A DNA stretch of 64,000 nucleotides from Cliona cf. orientalis (GCA_963930775.1 OZ005705.1:4712001-4776000); one strand, 5' to 3'; positions 1-11,954 are shown, counted from the stretch's first letter. A program made the numbers and translations. The notes: generated by a model from the sequence alone, not told the origin.

Positions 1-2114
1 AAAGAAAACGCAATGAAGATTATACGTGTTTGGTGCGTATGCGTGCCAGTGATCGCAAGTCTCGATCTCGTACATTTCGATCTACTTGTATACCGGTATA
101 GAAATCGGACACCATTATCGGAAGAATGGAAATAGCTACGATCGTCAATCTTGCGCGAGGATGTAGCCTCACCCAACGGGAGCTTGGAGCGATATTGCGT
201 TTTCACCAGTTATTTTTCGGACAGCGACGGTGCCGGATATCGAAAGTACGTGGCCCGCACGCAAGGCACGCCTCCTTTCAAACGAATCTCTAGCTCAGTA
301 GCGTTGCTCGTTTTCTAAATCAATCAAGCTAAGGGAATACAGGCACCATTACATAAGATCAATCTTTTAGTTTGGGCTGCAAGATTGTCCCTCCTGCAAA
401 CGACCTCGTTTGCGCTTCTCGTTACCTCCTCAGGAGCAATCTTCACATTTGTCCGTCATTTAGAAGTCCAAGCAACGCGGTTTTTGCGGTCAAGGTTCTT
501 TGCAGGCCACTGGCTCTGCTTCTGGACGCCTATGATAAGCGCTGATCGACACTGGTGTTTCTGGCGAAAACGCAACACCTCCAAGCGGTTTGCAAACATT
601 GCGTGGGCTATGGGTCGGGCTACCGACAAGCGTAGCTACCCGATATTGGTGTCCGAATAATAATTGATAACCGCACACAACTGTCTATACGATTGAGGGT
701 GTGGTTTTTCCGTTTGGCAATTCGCAATCGCAATTTGGCTTATATAGCACCATTCGCAATCACTACGCATTCAAAACCCAACCAAGGGTAATGTATTCGC
801 ACTAAAATTTTTAATTTGGCGGTTTGGCGATTTACAACCGCCAAATTTTCCTACTCGCATATATTATACGTATGGCGATCCCGTACCGAAACGCCAAAAT
901 TTAATATTCTTATTTTGGGGTCAACCGCCAAATATAATTCGTGAATGTCATGATTTGACTTCTAATCACGAAAATTTTCCTCACAAAAATTTAGAATTAT
1001 TGTGGGCGTGACTACGTTCTGTGTGCACCGCAAGCTCATGCATGCGGTACTAGTGAACGTGTGAACTGTCTCAGAATCGCTGCCAACAATGTACAGACTC
1101 TGTACGCTTACTTTCAATAGGTAGCAAAAGAGACCTCCGAATTTTACCAGTTTTTCCGTGGACCTTCTCCCAGTGGGATATCAATGTTCGAGTATCAGAA
1201 GGTATAATATAGCTCTCCACGAGCTCTATCCAACGGCGCTTGCGTATAGGTAAAACCGTTACGAAGCCACGCCCGCATAAACTTTCTCCAATATATACAA
1301 GTAAGTGATTCCGCGCAGCCGATTTGCAAGGATAGCCGTTTCATTGAGCTATCTACTGCAATTTGTTTCATGAGATATTCACGATCTACTGCAGGTCCTT
1401 TGAGGTCCGTATTAGATCGTTGCCACAAGGATTTTCTTCCTTCGTCTCTTTAATACTAGCGATATCCAACCTCCAAGGGCCTCCAGTAAATCGAAAATAT
1501 CTCGGCTCTGGCTAGGAGTACACTCACGGAAAAAATTGCGCTGGATAGCTCACTGAATGAGCTATCTACTGACGCCTGAATAATGACCATAGCTCTACAA
1601 CTTTAACTGAGAGATTAGGTCAAAGAATAGTCTCGTCCCCAGCCCCTTTTCACGCACGCTTTCTCCCTCTTTGGGTAGGAGGGGCTGGCGCGCGAGACTA
1701 GTCAAAGAAGCCTCGAACGCAGGCTGATTTTCGAGGAGCCTGAATTCGAGACTAAGTTTGAGCATAGACTTAGCTATTTAATAAAAGGTAGATACTTTCT
1801 ACTACATGCATATTAGCTAGAATAAATAATAATTTACTCTTGCTATTGTCTTGATATTAGTCATTGTTATACTATGATAAATCTACTCTGACTTCTCCCG
1901 AGTCTCCACATAACGTGAGCGTGAGTGTATGATGCTATCATAGATAATAGAGGGGGGAGGAGGGATTGGAAACGCGCGTGTACAGTGCGGGGATAAGCTC
2001 GTCACAGTCACGTGACTTCATCAAAGTTCGCGACTGGCACAAAACCTCGTGAAGACAGTCTGTCTGGGCATGGCCTGGGATCCATCCATGGACATAGCCT
2101 TACTAACCCATCAG
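1..2114. other. Gene-free left end with small hairpin repeats
   Basis: No reading frame here shows domain, splice or codon signs of a real gene. Two recognisable repeats are present. Around 808-950 lies a diverged copy of the inverted-repeat family seen whole at 63249-63442 (it shares the stretch 'aatttggcggtt' and the paired 'aaccgccaaat'). At 1628-1700 is a short hairpin beginning 'tagtctcgtccccagcccc' and ending in the reverse complement 'ggggctggcgcgcgagacta'. The rest looks like ordinary intergenic DNA. Confidence 0.5.
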
Positions 2115-2467
2115 CAGGGGCGTACCTTAGTTGTTTCCTCGTTGCCCGGAAACCCCCCTTGGCAGTCAGATTCAGCATTATCTTAGTATGACTTAGCTGC
2201 TATAGGAAACCCCCTTGGTTTCCAGATTCCATCTGCAGGCACTAAAATCTCTTAAATCTTAGCTTAGAACTCTCCTCTGGTGTTATTCCTTGTGTTTCTT
2301 TGCTAAAATCTTCGAGAATCTGGCAAACTGTTACTAAAACATGCTAAACGGCGATCGTTAATTAGAGGGCGTGGCCCCAAAAGTGGGCGTGGTCGCTCAA
2401 TTTTTCGCGCGCGCTTCGCGCGCAACTACTTAGAAACCCCCTGTATTAAATCCTGGGTACGCCCCTG
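2115..2467. mobile_element. hAT-like MITE, about 353 bp
   Basis: The element starts 'caggggcgtacc' and ends in the matching inverted 'gggtacgcccctg'. It is flanked on both sides by 'catcag' (2109-2114 and 2468-2473), which looks like a target-site duplication. The terminal sequence resembles the CAGGGG-type ends of non-autonomous hAT elements. No transposase is encoded. Two relatives lie at 47159-47495 and 49084-49409. Confidence 0.7.
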
Positions 2468-3108
2468 CATCAGGTATCTAAAGCCAAACATTTAAGGCAA
2501 AAATAGCACTTTTTAGAACTGTTTTGGAGACATACGAATCGCCGATTGACTTTGTGTAATTTTTACGAGACCTGTGCACAGTGTAGTTTCTTTCAATGCC
2601 TGGCACGAACTATGGCCACCTAGAGAATGCAACCATTGCATCGAAGTAAGTTCTTTTCTTTCAAAACGACCACACTAAGCTCGGGTCTGTCTGAACACTG
2701 GTAGACTTTGATCTCAAAAAGCTCGCTGGAGAGCACACCACATCCAGAATGCTTGTGAATGCTTCAGTTGTACTCTCTATCTGACTGTGGACCAGGTGCC
2801 GTGGGCTTTTCTTCTGGGTTGGTCACCATTTGCAAAGGAAAATTACACAAAGAATTTCGGGCGTATACAACAGCAGGCAAGATAACTGAGACTATTCAGA
2901 TCACTCTTTTCACTACATCATCTCCAGCTCCATAACACTACACTTAGTTGTGACCAGGTTTCCATCGAATTCTAGGCCATAAGACAATGATAAGAGAGCC
3001 ATAGACTATGATACTGTGCACGTGCTATGCTAGCATGTACAGCCTTGCTAAAGGGGGTGTGTCCAACGTGACAAGCTTGTTCCGTGACATCACTATAGAG
3101 CTATATAT

Positions 3109-3559
3109 ATACCGTATACGCGCATAGCGGAAAATTTTCATTGGTGCTAATTTTCGTATAATTGACCAAACGCCCAAATTTTTGTATTTTTTTAAATTTC
3201 GTATGCTTGCAGTGTAAGATTGCACGCACGCGCAGCTCGCAATGCTAGCTCAGTAGGCCACGCCCGATTGCTTGACAATGACATCTTGTCGATTGAAGGC
3301 TCAAGCGATGGTGAGAGGCTACCATGAGTCTACAAGAGTATTTGGACTGCTGCCGTTGGCGAAGAATTCGAAGCCTTGGCAAAGAACCGATACCGAGACA
3401 TCGTTAGCACCTGCAGCTGCGCTAGCGACTGCGTGTGGTGTAGGTCAAAGGTCACGCTCGCTAGAAAAAATTTCGTAGGTTTAAATTTTCATATAAGGGA
3501 GGGAGCATACGAAATATACGAAAATTAGCACCATACGAAAATTTCCCGCTATACGGTAT
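3109..3559. mobile_element. MITE of the 'accgtatagcggg' family
   Basis: An inverted-repeat element. The left end reads 'accgtatacgcgcatagcgg' and the right end 'cccgctatacggta', with long matching arms that contain 'ctaattttcgta' and its complement. The interior (about 3226-3480) has no convincing gene. It belongs with the copies at 5154-5630, 20573-20780 and 21199-21386. Confidence 0.65.
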
Positions 3560-3814
3560 GCGCGTTTCCAATCCCTCCTCCGCCCTCTATTATCTATGAT
3601 GCTATCAGTCTCATTGTCTCGGTGATACTGAAGTCCATTCCTGTGAGGAGATGCTATCCCAGCCGGGCTCACCGATTTTCCAAGGGAAATGTTCAACTTC
3701 TACATGCTTACAAGTACTCTTGAAGTAGCCTCCAGGGCAGCTCCTTGTGACTTAAGGTAGCATTAAAGTGCGTGTGCGTGAGCGTCAGGATTGGCTAATT
3801 CAATTAGCGAATCG

Positions 3815-4700
3815 TGAAGGGGCGTGGCCGGAAAGGCCATACGAGTGCTTTTGGTCGAAGGTGGGCGTGTCTAGAATCGGCCAGGGATGATTATGCGCGT
3901 GTAATTAGCGACCGGAAGTGGCCCCTGAAGAAAACACCGGTAATTGCCCACTTCAAAGCAAGATCAAAGCATTCTTTCTTAACTATTTTAACCGCAACGA
4001 CTTAAAAAAAAAAAAGCCTTATTAGGCCTAATTAAGCATGTGGGCGTGTTCCTGGCACTGTGTGGAGTGTGTGCGTGTGCGTTAATGTAGGTTTTATTGC
4101 TTCCGATTGGGCGTGGCTTCACGGGCCAGTGCTTGGATATCGGCGCCTGGGACTTGGCCTCGGCGATAGGTGGGCGTGTCCCGGAAGCGGTGGTGACCTT
4201 TGAACCCCGCGAGGAGGCTTTGGGGGCGTGGCAGGAGGTCAAAGGTGAGGCCATGTCTGTCAATGAGGCACTGTACGCCGGTGCGATGGAGGGGACCGTA
4301 CGGCTGGACGGAAGCTGACGATGGTTTGAAGCGGATGTGGTTGCGATGACGTGTTGTTACTCCGCCCACACAGGAAATGAGGTGAGCTCTTGTGTGGGCG
4401 GTGTGGCAGAACGGCCTCCAAGTGTTTGTGTGTGTTTTGGCCTTGAGGAAGCTGTGTTTTAATTGGGATTGATTGTGGGCTTCCGGTGGACATCCGGTGG
4501 TTAGTAGGCACTTGATTGAGAATGGTGGTCCTTGGGGAACAGGGTGGGGCTGTTTTGGGCGTGGCCTGGCCCCTCCCTTCCGGCTCGGCTTCCGGTCCAT
4601 GGAGGATATTAAATGAACACTTCCGGCTCTAGCAGCCACACCCCTGAGACCTGTGCAATTAAAAGGGCGTGGTTACACAACATGCACCTCACTAATGACT
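3815..4700. other. GC-richer gap rich in 'gggcgtgg' motifs
   Basis: A locally GC-rich stretch with open frames on both strands, but none has splice logic or a recognisable domain, so I treat the frames as chance. The octamer 'gggcgtgg' or its complement recurs many times here (for example near 3823, 3865, 4043, 4109, 4173, 4665). No structured inverted repeat is obvious apart from local ones. Confidence 0.35.
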
Positions 4701-4838
4701 TTGATGTGGTTTAGGTGTCATATCCCCCACCTCACGCCCACGCACTTTAATGCTACCTTAACCTCGTACCCTGAAGGGCCTGGGAACGTACGGACGAGAC
4801 TGCTTGTGACTAGCCTAGCTTGCAGTTGTAGTACCGTG

Positions 4839-5686
4839 CTAGTCTCGTCCCCTCCAGTGCGCGAGAAGAGAGAGGGAGGGTCTGGAACATAACCCTGGGC
4901 GGAAGCGTCCCGAAGGCAGAAATTCCGCGACAGGTGTTGATTGGCCACAATACAGGGCTAGGGTGTTAAACCACTATACTCGAATCGGAATGGACTGCAA
5001 AACGTGCCCAAACGTGCTGCATGCAGTGCTCGTGCGCGTGCGCACTTCAGTAAGTAATTTGCATTCTTTGTACGCGCGCGAAACCACAAAAGCCAGATTA
5101 CGCGTCACGATTACTTGTGCGCAACATTCCTTCGGGACACTTCCGCCCGGGGTTACCGTATGGCCGGAAATTTTCGAGGGATCCAATTTTCGTGGAAGGC
5201 CCATCTTCAAAGATTTCGCGATCTAATTTTCGCGGATGGACGTTCCAGGGTTGCTCCACCCACAATATCCGTCCGGCTCCACCTCTTACTGCACGCGCGC
5301 CGCAGCTCAGGAACCGGCCGAAAAAACAGCAAGCGATCGATCGATCGTACTTGTACTTAGCAGAGATCGAGAAATGGTACGAGAGTAGCATATGATCGAG
5401 GCTAGAGACATTTGTGCAGAAGCTCAACAATAATGAACTGGTGTAAAGTAAACCAGCTGTTAGATCAATCCAGCTGGGCAGCGGCATGCACCACGATGGC
5501 CACGCCCCCTGTTATCGCGCGTGCGTTTATATAGGCTTTTTTATTTCGCGGATTTAATTTTCGTGGGTCGCCAGTCAACCGCGAAAACCGCGAAAATTGG
5601 CTCCCTCGAAAATTTCCGGCCATACGGTATGTTCCAGACCCTCCCTCTCTCTTCTCGCGCAATGAAGGGTCTGGGGACGAGACTAG
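4839..5686. mobile_element. MITE with 'ctagtctcgtcccc' ends, containing a second MITE
   Basis: The left arm (4839-4890) carries 'ctagtctcgtcccc', then 'gcgcgagaagagagaggg' and 'ggtctggaaca'. The right arm (5630-5686) is its inverted copy, ending 'ggggacgagactag'. Between them sits a separate inverted-repeat element at 5154-5630. Similar termini occur at 1628-1700, 10256-10571 and 16753-16796. Confidence 0.65.
5154..5630. mobile_element. MITE nested inside 4839-5686
   Basis: The ends read 'taccgtatggccggaaattt' and its inverse 'aaatttccggccatacggta', with arms that continue for at least 35 bp ('tcgagggatccaattttcg'). Its position between the arms of another element shows the order of insertion. 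The core holds low-complexity 'cgcgaaa' repeats and no gene. Confidence 0.7.
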
Positions 5687-6593
5687 TACCATGCCTTCTA
5701 TCCGCAGTCTCTTGGAAATGGTAGTCATTTCTCTGCGCATCAGTCCAAAATCGAGTCCAAATCTCAGTCCACAGTCCAGAGTCCAGGTTTACACTTACCC
5801 CCTGTGCGCAGCTGTTTTCAAACCCAAACCCCGCCCCTTCACGTGACCAATACATTACTCGTTGCGCATGCGCGCGAGGTCAAGTTCATACACTTGTTTA
5901 TAATAGTGTACCCAAGTCTCCAACTTTGACACCATCATGCTGCTACACTCTGGTACACCCTTCTGTCTTCCTTTCACAACCTCTGTGGAATGATAATTTG
6001 TAATTATTGTAGCTACTAGTCTGGCCAGCTAGACCCACTCCCCCTCTCCTATTCATTATGCTGAGTTATGCATGATGGACCCAATAATAATTATTGTCAA
6101 ACACATTAATTTTAGTGATAATTATTATACTTAGTTTATACGATTGATGACTATAATATTACATAATACCAAAGCTAATTGGTGGTGCTGTTCAATCGTT
6201 CTTCTAATAGGAATGTTGGAAATGCATGGTTTGCCCGGCAAGATCGGTCACTTGAAGTTCAATCTCTGATCCATTCACTTTTTCTGTTCATTCCTTGGTG
6301 CATGTGGCTCCAAGATAGGCTGGAGTACTGATAAGTTGGTTCTATATTATATGAGTTGAACACCCTCACATATTAAGGCACTTTGCTGTCTTCCCTGATA
6401 ATTCTGAGCCATCGACGCACAATAATTATGCGGCACAGAGGAGTGTATACATATTATAATAATAAAATATTATATAGTACGGTATGCATGCATGGGAGGG
6501 GCTGGGGGTTTGGGGATGGGTTACCAATGGTAGCAGGGTTAGTCTCTAGGGTTTGTCTATGCAAGGGGTAAAAATTAATAATGATTAACAACA

Positions 6594-6690
6594 GCGGTGG
6601 TGTAGTGATTGGGGCTCTTGTGTGCTGAACAGAATGTAGCAGGTTCAAAATTAATCTCGATTTATACTTTGTTTTTTTTTTCACTTCTCG
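6594..6690 (+). mobile_element. tRNA-derived SINE-like unit
   Basis: The sequence has an A-box-like 'ggtggtgtagtgattggg' near 6596 and a B-box-like 'ggttcaaaatt' at 6642-6652, spaced like the internal RNA polymerase III promoter of a tRNA-derived SINE. A T-rich run (tttttttt near 6671) follows and could end transcription. No cloverleaf fold of a working tRNA is evident. I saw no second close copy in the window. Confidence 0.4.
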
Positions 6691-6816
6691 AAATTTTTCT
6701 AAGTTCTCGTAGGATCTCTGTACATAACGAGATCCACATGAGCCTTCACCTATATATACGTGCACTCGAGAAACGGAATCAGTTGCGCATGCGTACATAC
6801 CCAACTGCATGACTAT

Positions 6817-9354
6817 CTATGAGGGTGAAATCAATAATATCATTATAAATAACCATACACAATCCAGTTCATTCCTAATCCCATCCATATCTTTTTTTTC
6901 GTCTTGTAAGTACACTCTATCCGTAAATTTCCTCTGCAAACAATAGTTGGTGATGCATGTAGCTTCCTTTATGAACCTGTAGTTTTCGCTTTGAGATCGC
7001 TGCGCTGGTTGCATTGCATGGTAGACTCCCTGCTGACCCTTTCCTTTAATCAAAGCCTGCTGATCTCTGACTTTTATAGCCAATATCAGTGGTTTGTTCA
7101 CTTTTCTCATGGCGTTTCTTCTTGATAGTTTGACATTGCCACGGTCACTGTGCTCTGGTGGTGGATCTGATCTGCTCTTTTTGCCATGCCAATGGAGCAA
7201 GAGGCTTTTCGCTTTCTTCAGTGTTTGTCCTGCTTTTGTATTTAATTGTTTGATCATGAATTCATTGTGAGGTTCGTATGAGCTCCGCCTGTGGTGTTTG
7301 GTATGACTCGATACTGCAATAGTAGAATCACTGGGATACTTGCCAGAGGACACGACTAGAGGTGTTTGGTTTAAGTTATCAATCTTGTGTCTTTTCGTTG
7401 GAGTACTAGTGCTTCGTCGAGTTGGGCTCAGACACCCTCGCAGGGCACTATGGTGGGTGGGGCTGGATCTAGACAGTGCACCTGTTGGCTGTTGCCAAAA
7501 ATGCTCCTTTGAGAAGCGGTAGAGGCGTCCTTCCTTGAACATAGTTCTCTCTTTGTCCCTGACGTCCTCTATGACTCCAGTCACGACCAGCTGGTGGCAG
7601 AGAATTAGCACCTGTCCGACGGAGACCGTCTTAGGCAGGACGGCGTTGAGGTAGGTCGAGAGGCATGCCACAGCCTCTGCTCCACGGAAGCAGTTCTCGT
7701 AGATCCTGAGCCCGCTAGTGTGTCGTCCTGGCTTGATGCTGTTCTCTAAGTGGAACACTGTGTTCTCCCAGAGTGTAGTTGCCCTGAAAGGACACTTGGA
7801 CACCGCGAGAGCTGTGCAGTATTGTACCTTTATATTAGTTATACTTTCTTATGATTATACCTATGAGAACTTTGCATTTAATTATACTAAATATACATAT
7901 AATATACTGTATAATATAATTAAAATTTGTATATGACCAGTATATTTTGTATATTTTATCCTCAGTATTGACTGACAATATTATATTATGGCTATATCTA
8001 ATATTATATAGCTATATAAAATTATCCATGATATAGTATAGCTTCCTCTTATGAAGTTAGCTCTACTGTATAAAGTGTATAGAATGTATAGTTATACCAC
8101 TTTATATTTAACCTATACATTATATGTAATTATAGTGTATAATTGTATAACGTATATTATTGTATAATTATTTTCTATGTCACGATGAGCTGTATAAAGT
8201 GTATAGAATGTATAATTATACAGCTTTATATTGAATCTATACATTATATATAATTATACTGTATAATTGTATAATGTATATTTATTTTATTGTAAAATTA
8301 TTCTTCGTTGAGCTAATTATAATATAATTATATACTATAACTATTAATTCAATATGAAGTGATATAGCTAGCTATAATGTCTGACACTTGGAAAAAGTGC
8401 TTAGCTAAACTCGACGGCACGGTTGCTTAAACTTATCACGTCTGACACTTGGAAATATTAAGTGCTTAAACTCGACGGCACGGTTTCTTAAACTTTTCAC
8501 GTCTGACACTTGAAAAAGTGCTTAAACTCGATGGCACGGTTGCTTAAACTTATCACGTCTGACACTTGGAAAAAGTGCTTAAACTCGACGGCACGGTTTC
8601 TTAAACTTATCACGTCTGACACTGGAAAAAGTGCTTAAACTTGATGGCACGGTTGCTTAAACTTATCACGTCTGACACTTGGAAAAAGTGCTTAAACTCG
8701 ACGGCACGGTTGCTTAAACTTATCACGTCTGACACTTTGAAAAAGTGATTAAACAGAGTACATTATACACTTTATACAATTATACTATAGGCCCAGCATA
8801 TACGTCTATAAGAGTGAATCAGATTGGGATATAATATTATAATATTATACATTTTATATACTATAATCTAATTGGTATAATTATATATCTATACAAGTTA
8901 TACATGCATGCATAGCAGATTCATGTACCATCTGTATACAAGTTATACTATGCATGTATAAAATGATATATTAGTATAATTTAATATAGCTACCATTATG
9001 GCTGTGTTAGACAGTTATACGTATATTTGTAGTATATTTGAGTATACTCTGTATATTGATCCAATCCTGCACCCTTATGGACACCGCACCACCGGGCACT
9101 GGCAGCAATCGTGGAATGACACATGTGGCAGACTCCATGGAGACGTTGCTACTACTAGCAGCCCTCCCGAGGCTCTCAGTTTCACATGCAGTAGTGGCTA
9201 GAAAGACGGGAAGGACACCGACAGGGACAGAGGAGAATGTCAAGCACTTGAGGCAGCTCTCTTCTTTGTCGTCTAAGAATCCTCGAATGTTGAGGAAGTC
9301 GAGAGAGCTGCTCATCGACCTGCTCGCTTTGAACCGTCCAGTCAGCTTTTCCAT
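6817..9354 (-). CDS. DEP-domain protein, split by an AT-rich insert
   Basis: A cytoplasmic signalling protein by domain type; DEP domains bind membranes or GPCR/G-protein partners. The downstream exon (about 7806-6817) encodes a DEP domain: 'FRATTLW' opens helix 1, 'YENCFRGAEAV' is the hallmark turn, 'GVIEDV' precedes 'GRLYRF'. A basic, Ser-rich, probably disordered tail of about 200 residues follows. The upstream exon starts at an ATG at 9354 and reads in a compatible frame to about 9088, ending 'LLPVPGG'. Between them lies about 1.27 kb of AT-rich DNA that must be intron or insertion. It is bounded by the 10-bp direct repeat 'tggacaccgc' (7797-7806 and 9078-9087), so exact splice sites are unclear. 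The domain is closer to the DEPDC4/DEPDC7 type than to DEPDC1, but the tail matches neither. The DEP exon is solid; joining the first exon is tentative. Confidence 0.6.
7807..9077. other. AT-rich insert or intron in the DEP gene
   Basis: Strongly AT-rich DNA containing 'tataattataca'-type repeats on both sides of a 57-bp minisatellite. It is flanked by a perfect 10-bp direct repeat 'tggacaccgc'. Removing it together with one repeat copy leaves the coding frame continuous. No gene is seen inside. Confidence 0.6.
8379..8755. repeat. 57-bp minisatellite, about 6.5 copies
   Basis: The unit begins 'gtctgacacttggaaaaagt', continues with 'gcttaaactcgacggcacgg' and closes with 'cttaaacttatcac'. Unit starts are at about 8379, 8440, 8501, 8557, 8614, 8670 and 8727. 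The first two units are 61 bp and the later ones 56-57 bp. Copies differ by a few bases (g/t in 'ggttgc/ggtttc', c/t in 'ctcgac/ctcgat'), so the array is fairly young. Each unit holds a small stem, 'cactt...aagtg'. Confidence 0.9.
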
Positions 9355-9901
9355 AATTGAACTACATAATCATTCTAGCATAGATGATAATATATACGTA
9401 GCACCAACCACATCAAAAATGAAGCCCCGGAAACAAACTGCACCTCGAAGATCGCCAATAATTAAAATTCTTAATGCAATAATACAAGATTGACACATCA
9501 TAGCGCAAAATATTAAAAGCTCATTATCATGTTAGAGCAGATAGGGTGACAATAAGGACAGGGTACAAAGTACAAGAACACAAATTAAAATTTAATATTC
9601 GTTAACTATGCAGCAGTTTCCAAAGTGCTTGCCATCTCTTTTATCTGACTCGAAAAGTTCTGCATTGTATAGAAAAATGACCACAAAATTAATTCAACTT
9701 CAATACAAAGTCATTGATTACATTATCTTTCAGATGGACTAGAAATGCTACATTATTTAACACGCTCGCGAAAATTCTACAATCATTGTTATGGCCGGAA
9801 GTGTACCCGGAAATATCTGACAGTATACTGTACTAGGGTACCACGACATTCAATATGGCCGTCTAGTACTTCTATGAAGGCTTGTAGGAAACTCTTAGAT
9901 A

Positions 9902-10937
9902 ATGTTTAGCACACCAAATGTTGTTTACCCAGTGAAGCAACAGGTAAACTTAATGCTCATGTCTGTTTTAGTTTGTGAGATTATCCAGCACAAAAGGTGT
10001 CCATCTTGTCAAGTAAATTTTTAAATTTAGGGGGTCTTATGCTCCTAGAGTACCTTCCAGCTCAAAAGAATACTCTGCACCCAGTAAAGCAAGATTGGGG
10101 CTTACTACTTGTACTGTGTAGAATCCTGTAAGGGCTTCACTTTCTGACACGCTCCTTTGCCACCTTTGGCAATTCATATGCTTCTGGTTATAATACCGTA
10201 GTGTAGCGCCCACTCTGCCCATGTACCCCATTTAAATAATAGCAGTAGTCTCGTCCCCAGATCCCACCCCCAAAAGGAGGAAAGGGTCTGGTACACATCG
10301 AGCGATTTTCTTGGGCTTGCTGACGTGGCGTTTCTGAAATCTGTCATGCTAATCAGAGTTGCACCATGTGGCTTACATATTATGATTAGTATGTGATACT
10401 GCGCTATAGCCAGCTATTGCTGTTTGTGAGAGCGGTTGATGCGTTGCTATGCCAAAATGATGTGTTGTCATGACAGTCACATGATGAGTTGCATCCTGTG
10501 CGCCCAAAAAAGTGCTCAATGTGTATCAGACCTTTCCTCCTTTTGGGGGGTGGGGTCTGGGAACGAGACTAATATTATAGCAGCTTCTATACGAACATAC
10601 GGAATTTTGATCCTGGGTACTAGCACCCTTGCGGGCCAAAATTGCGAATTATCCGTCCATGGGCACTCACTATGGTATGTGCTGGCCACATCACTAATAG
10701 CTCCATCACTATGGTGAAATGAACGTCTTAATTGTTGGTTGGGACAGGGACTATACATTATCTTTCAGATGGACTGGAAACCTATTACAAAGTACATATT
10801 TCCGTTTCTGCAATAATCGTTACAGGTAAACAAATATCGCGAGCAGTAAGAAGCTACAAATGCTGCTTGGAAACACCAACGGTGGTCAATCTGACAATGG
10901 AATCAGAGTCTGTGAGGACGTCTACAGTAAGCCATAG
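9902..10937 (+). CDS. Possible two-exon micro-gene, about 42 aa
   Basis: Tentative. An ATG at 9902 opens 14 codons (starting MFSTPNVVYP) that end at 'caacag|gtaaac', a good donor. The region about 100 bp upstream has an ETS-type promoter motif, 'ccggaagtg'. A candidate second exon, 10851-10937, follows an AG and reads KLQMLLGNTNGG then QSDNGIRVCEDVYS before a stop, which looks more protein-like than chance. I do not recognise the product. The acceptor is weak and other exons could be missing. Confidence 0.25.
10256..10571. mobile_element. MITE with 'tagtctcgtccccaga' ends, 316 bp
   Basis: The left arm runs 'tagtctcgtccccagatccc' through 'aaaggaggaaagggtctgg'. The right arm is its inverse, 'cctttcctccttttggggg' to 'ctgggaacgagacta'. 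The arms are about 55 bp with a few mismatches. The interior is unique sequence with no gene. Confidence 0.75.
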
Positions 10938-11012
10938 TCGTAGTACGATGTGCTGAAAGCCATTTTTGTGGTGAGTGTGCTTCTGAGTGCACTCTATGAA
11001 TGAAAACGTTCA

Positions 11013-11480
11013 GTATAGCTGTGTTTCATGTCCTGGCAATACTTGGTGCTGGATTAGCTCTGAACTTGCATGCCATTGAAATAGAAATTCATGCAAGAAC
11101 TGGACGTGGCCAGCTGAGCAGTAAATACAGTGGAACCCTTCTGAATGTCCGGATTGTACTCCCATAGATTTCAATATATTCAAACCCCCTCAACAGCGGA
11201 CACCCCGCTATTACGTATAATGGATACTTCAGTATAACTGTGTTTCATGTCCTGGCAATACTTGGTGCTGGATTAGTGCATGCCATTGAAATACAAATTC
11301 ATGCAAGAACTGGACGTGGCCAGCTGAGCAGTAAATACAGTGGAACCCCGCTTAACGGACACCCCTCAACAGCGGACACCTGCAATATAACGGACAATTC
11401 TGAATGTCCGGATTGTATTCCCATAGATTTCAATATATTCAAACCCCCTCAACAGCGGACACCCCGCTATTACGTATAAT
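11013..11480. repeat. Tandem duplication of about 220 bp
   Basis: Two adjacent copies each begin 'cagtatagctgtgtttcatg' or 'cagtataactgtgtttcatg' (11013 and 11231) and both carry 'ggccagctgagcagtaaata'. The second copy keeps a longer stretch of the pogo-like element ('cgcttaacggacacccctca') that the first copy has lost. The duplication therefore includes a transposon end, and one copy was later trimmed. Confidence 0.75.
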
Positions 11481-11830
11481 GGATACTTATTTTGGTCCCG
11501 CTCGAGCCTGCGCAATAGTGAACAACCTTGCATAACGGACAGTTAGGCTACACCCACCATCAAAATTGGTCGGTTTCAGCGATCAGTAACTACAGTATAG
11601 CCGAAATATGTCTCAAATTCTTGCTTAGGAGCTGTCAGTTGGCAGATCTCTCATCAATACGGTTTTTTTCGTCGTCCACAGTAGTATTTTGGTCTTTTTC
11701 GTCGTCCACAGTAGTGCTTTAGCATAGCTGGCCGCGATTGTAGGAGGGGTGTGGTCAACCACTAACCCCTGAGCTAAGGACACTATAGTGGACGGTCCCA
11801 GTGGTGTCTGCTTTAGAGGGGTTCCACTGT
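11128..11830. mobile_element. pogo/Tigger-like MITE, rearranged
   Basis: Outer ends are 'cagtggaaccc' and the inverted 'ggggttccactg', with internal 'aacagcggacacc' repeats. A cleaner copy lies at 53620-54066 and a very short one at 38144-38217. The left end is duplicated here by the tandem event at 11013-11480. It has no transposase and was probably moved in trans by a Tc1/mariner-pogo enzyme. Confidence 0.65.
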
Positions 11831-11954
11831 ACGTACCAGGCATTTCCAAATGTACTTTCCGAATATGGAATGTACTGCTGCATGAATTTGTATTAATTTT
11901 GATGATACCAGGACATACATGGGAGATTCATGCTTCTTCACCGCCTTCTGCAGC

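Noticed and set aside
4094-4639. Overlapping long frames on both strands
   Set aside because: The DNA is GC-richer here so stops are rare; frames on both strands are His/Pro-rich with no domain.
8379-8755. CRISPR-like array
   Set aside because: The repeats are contiguous with no unique spacers, so it is a minisatellite, and the DNA is eukaryotic.
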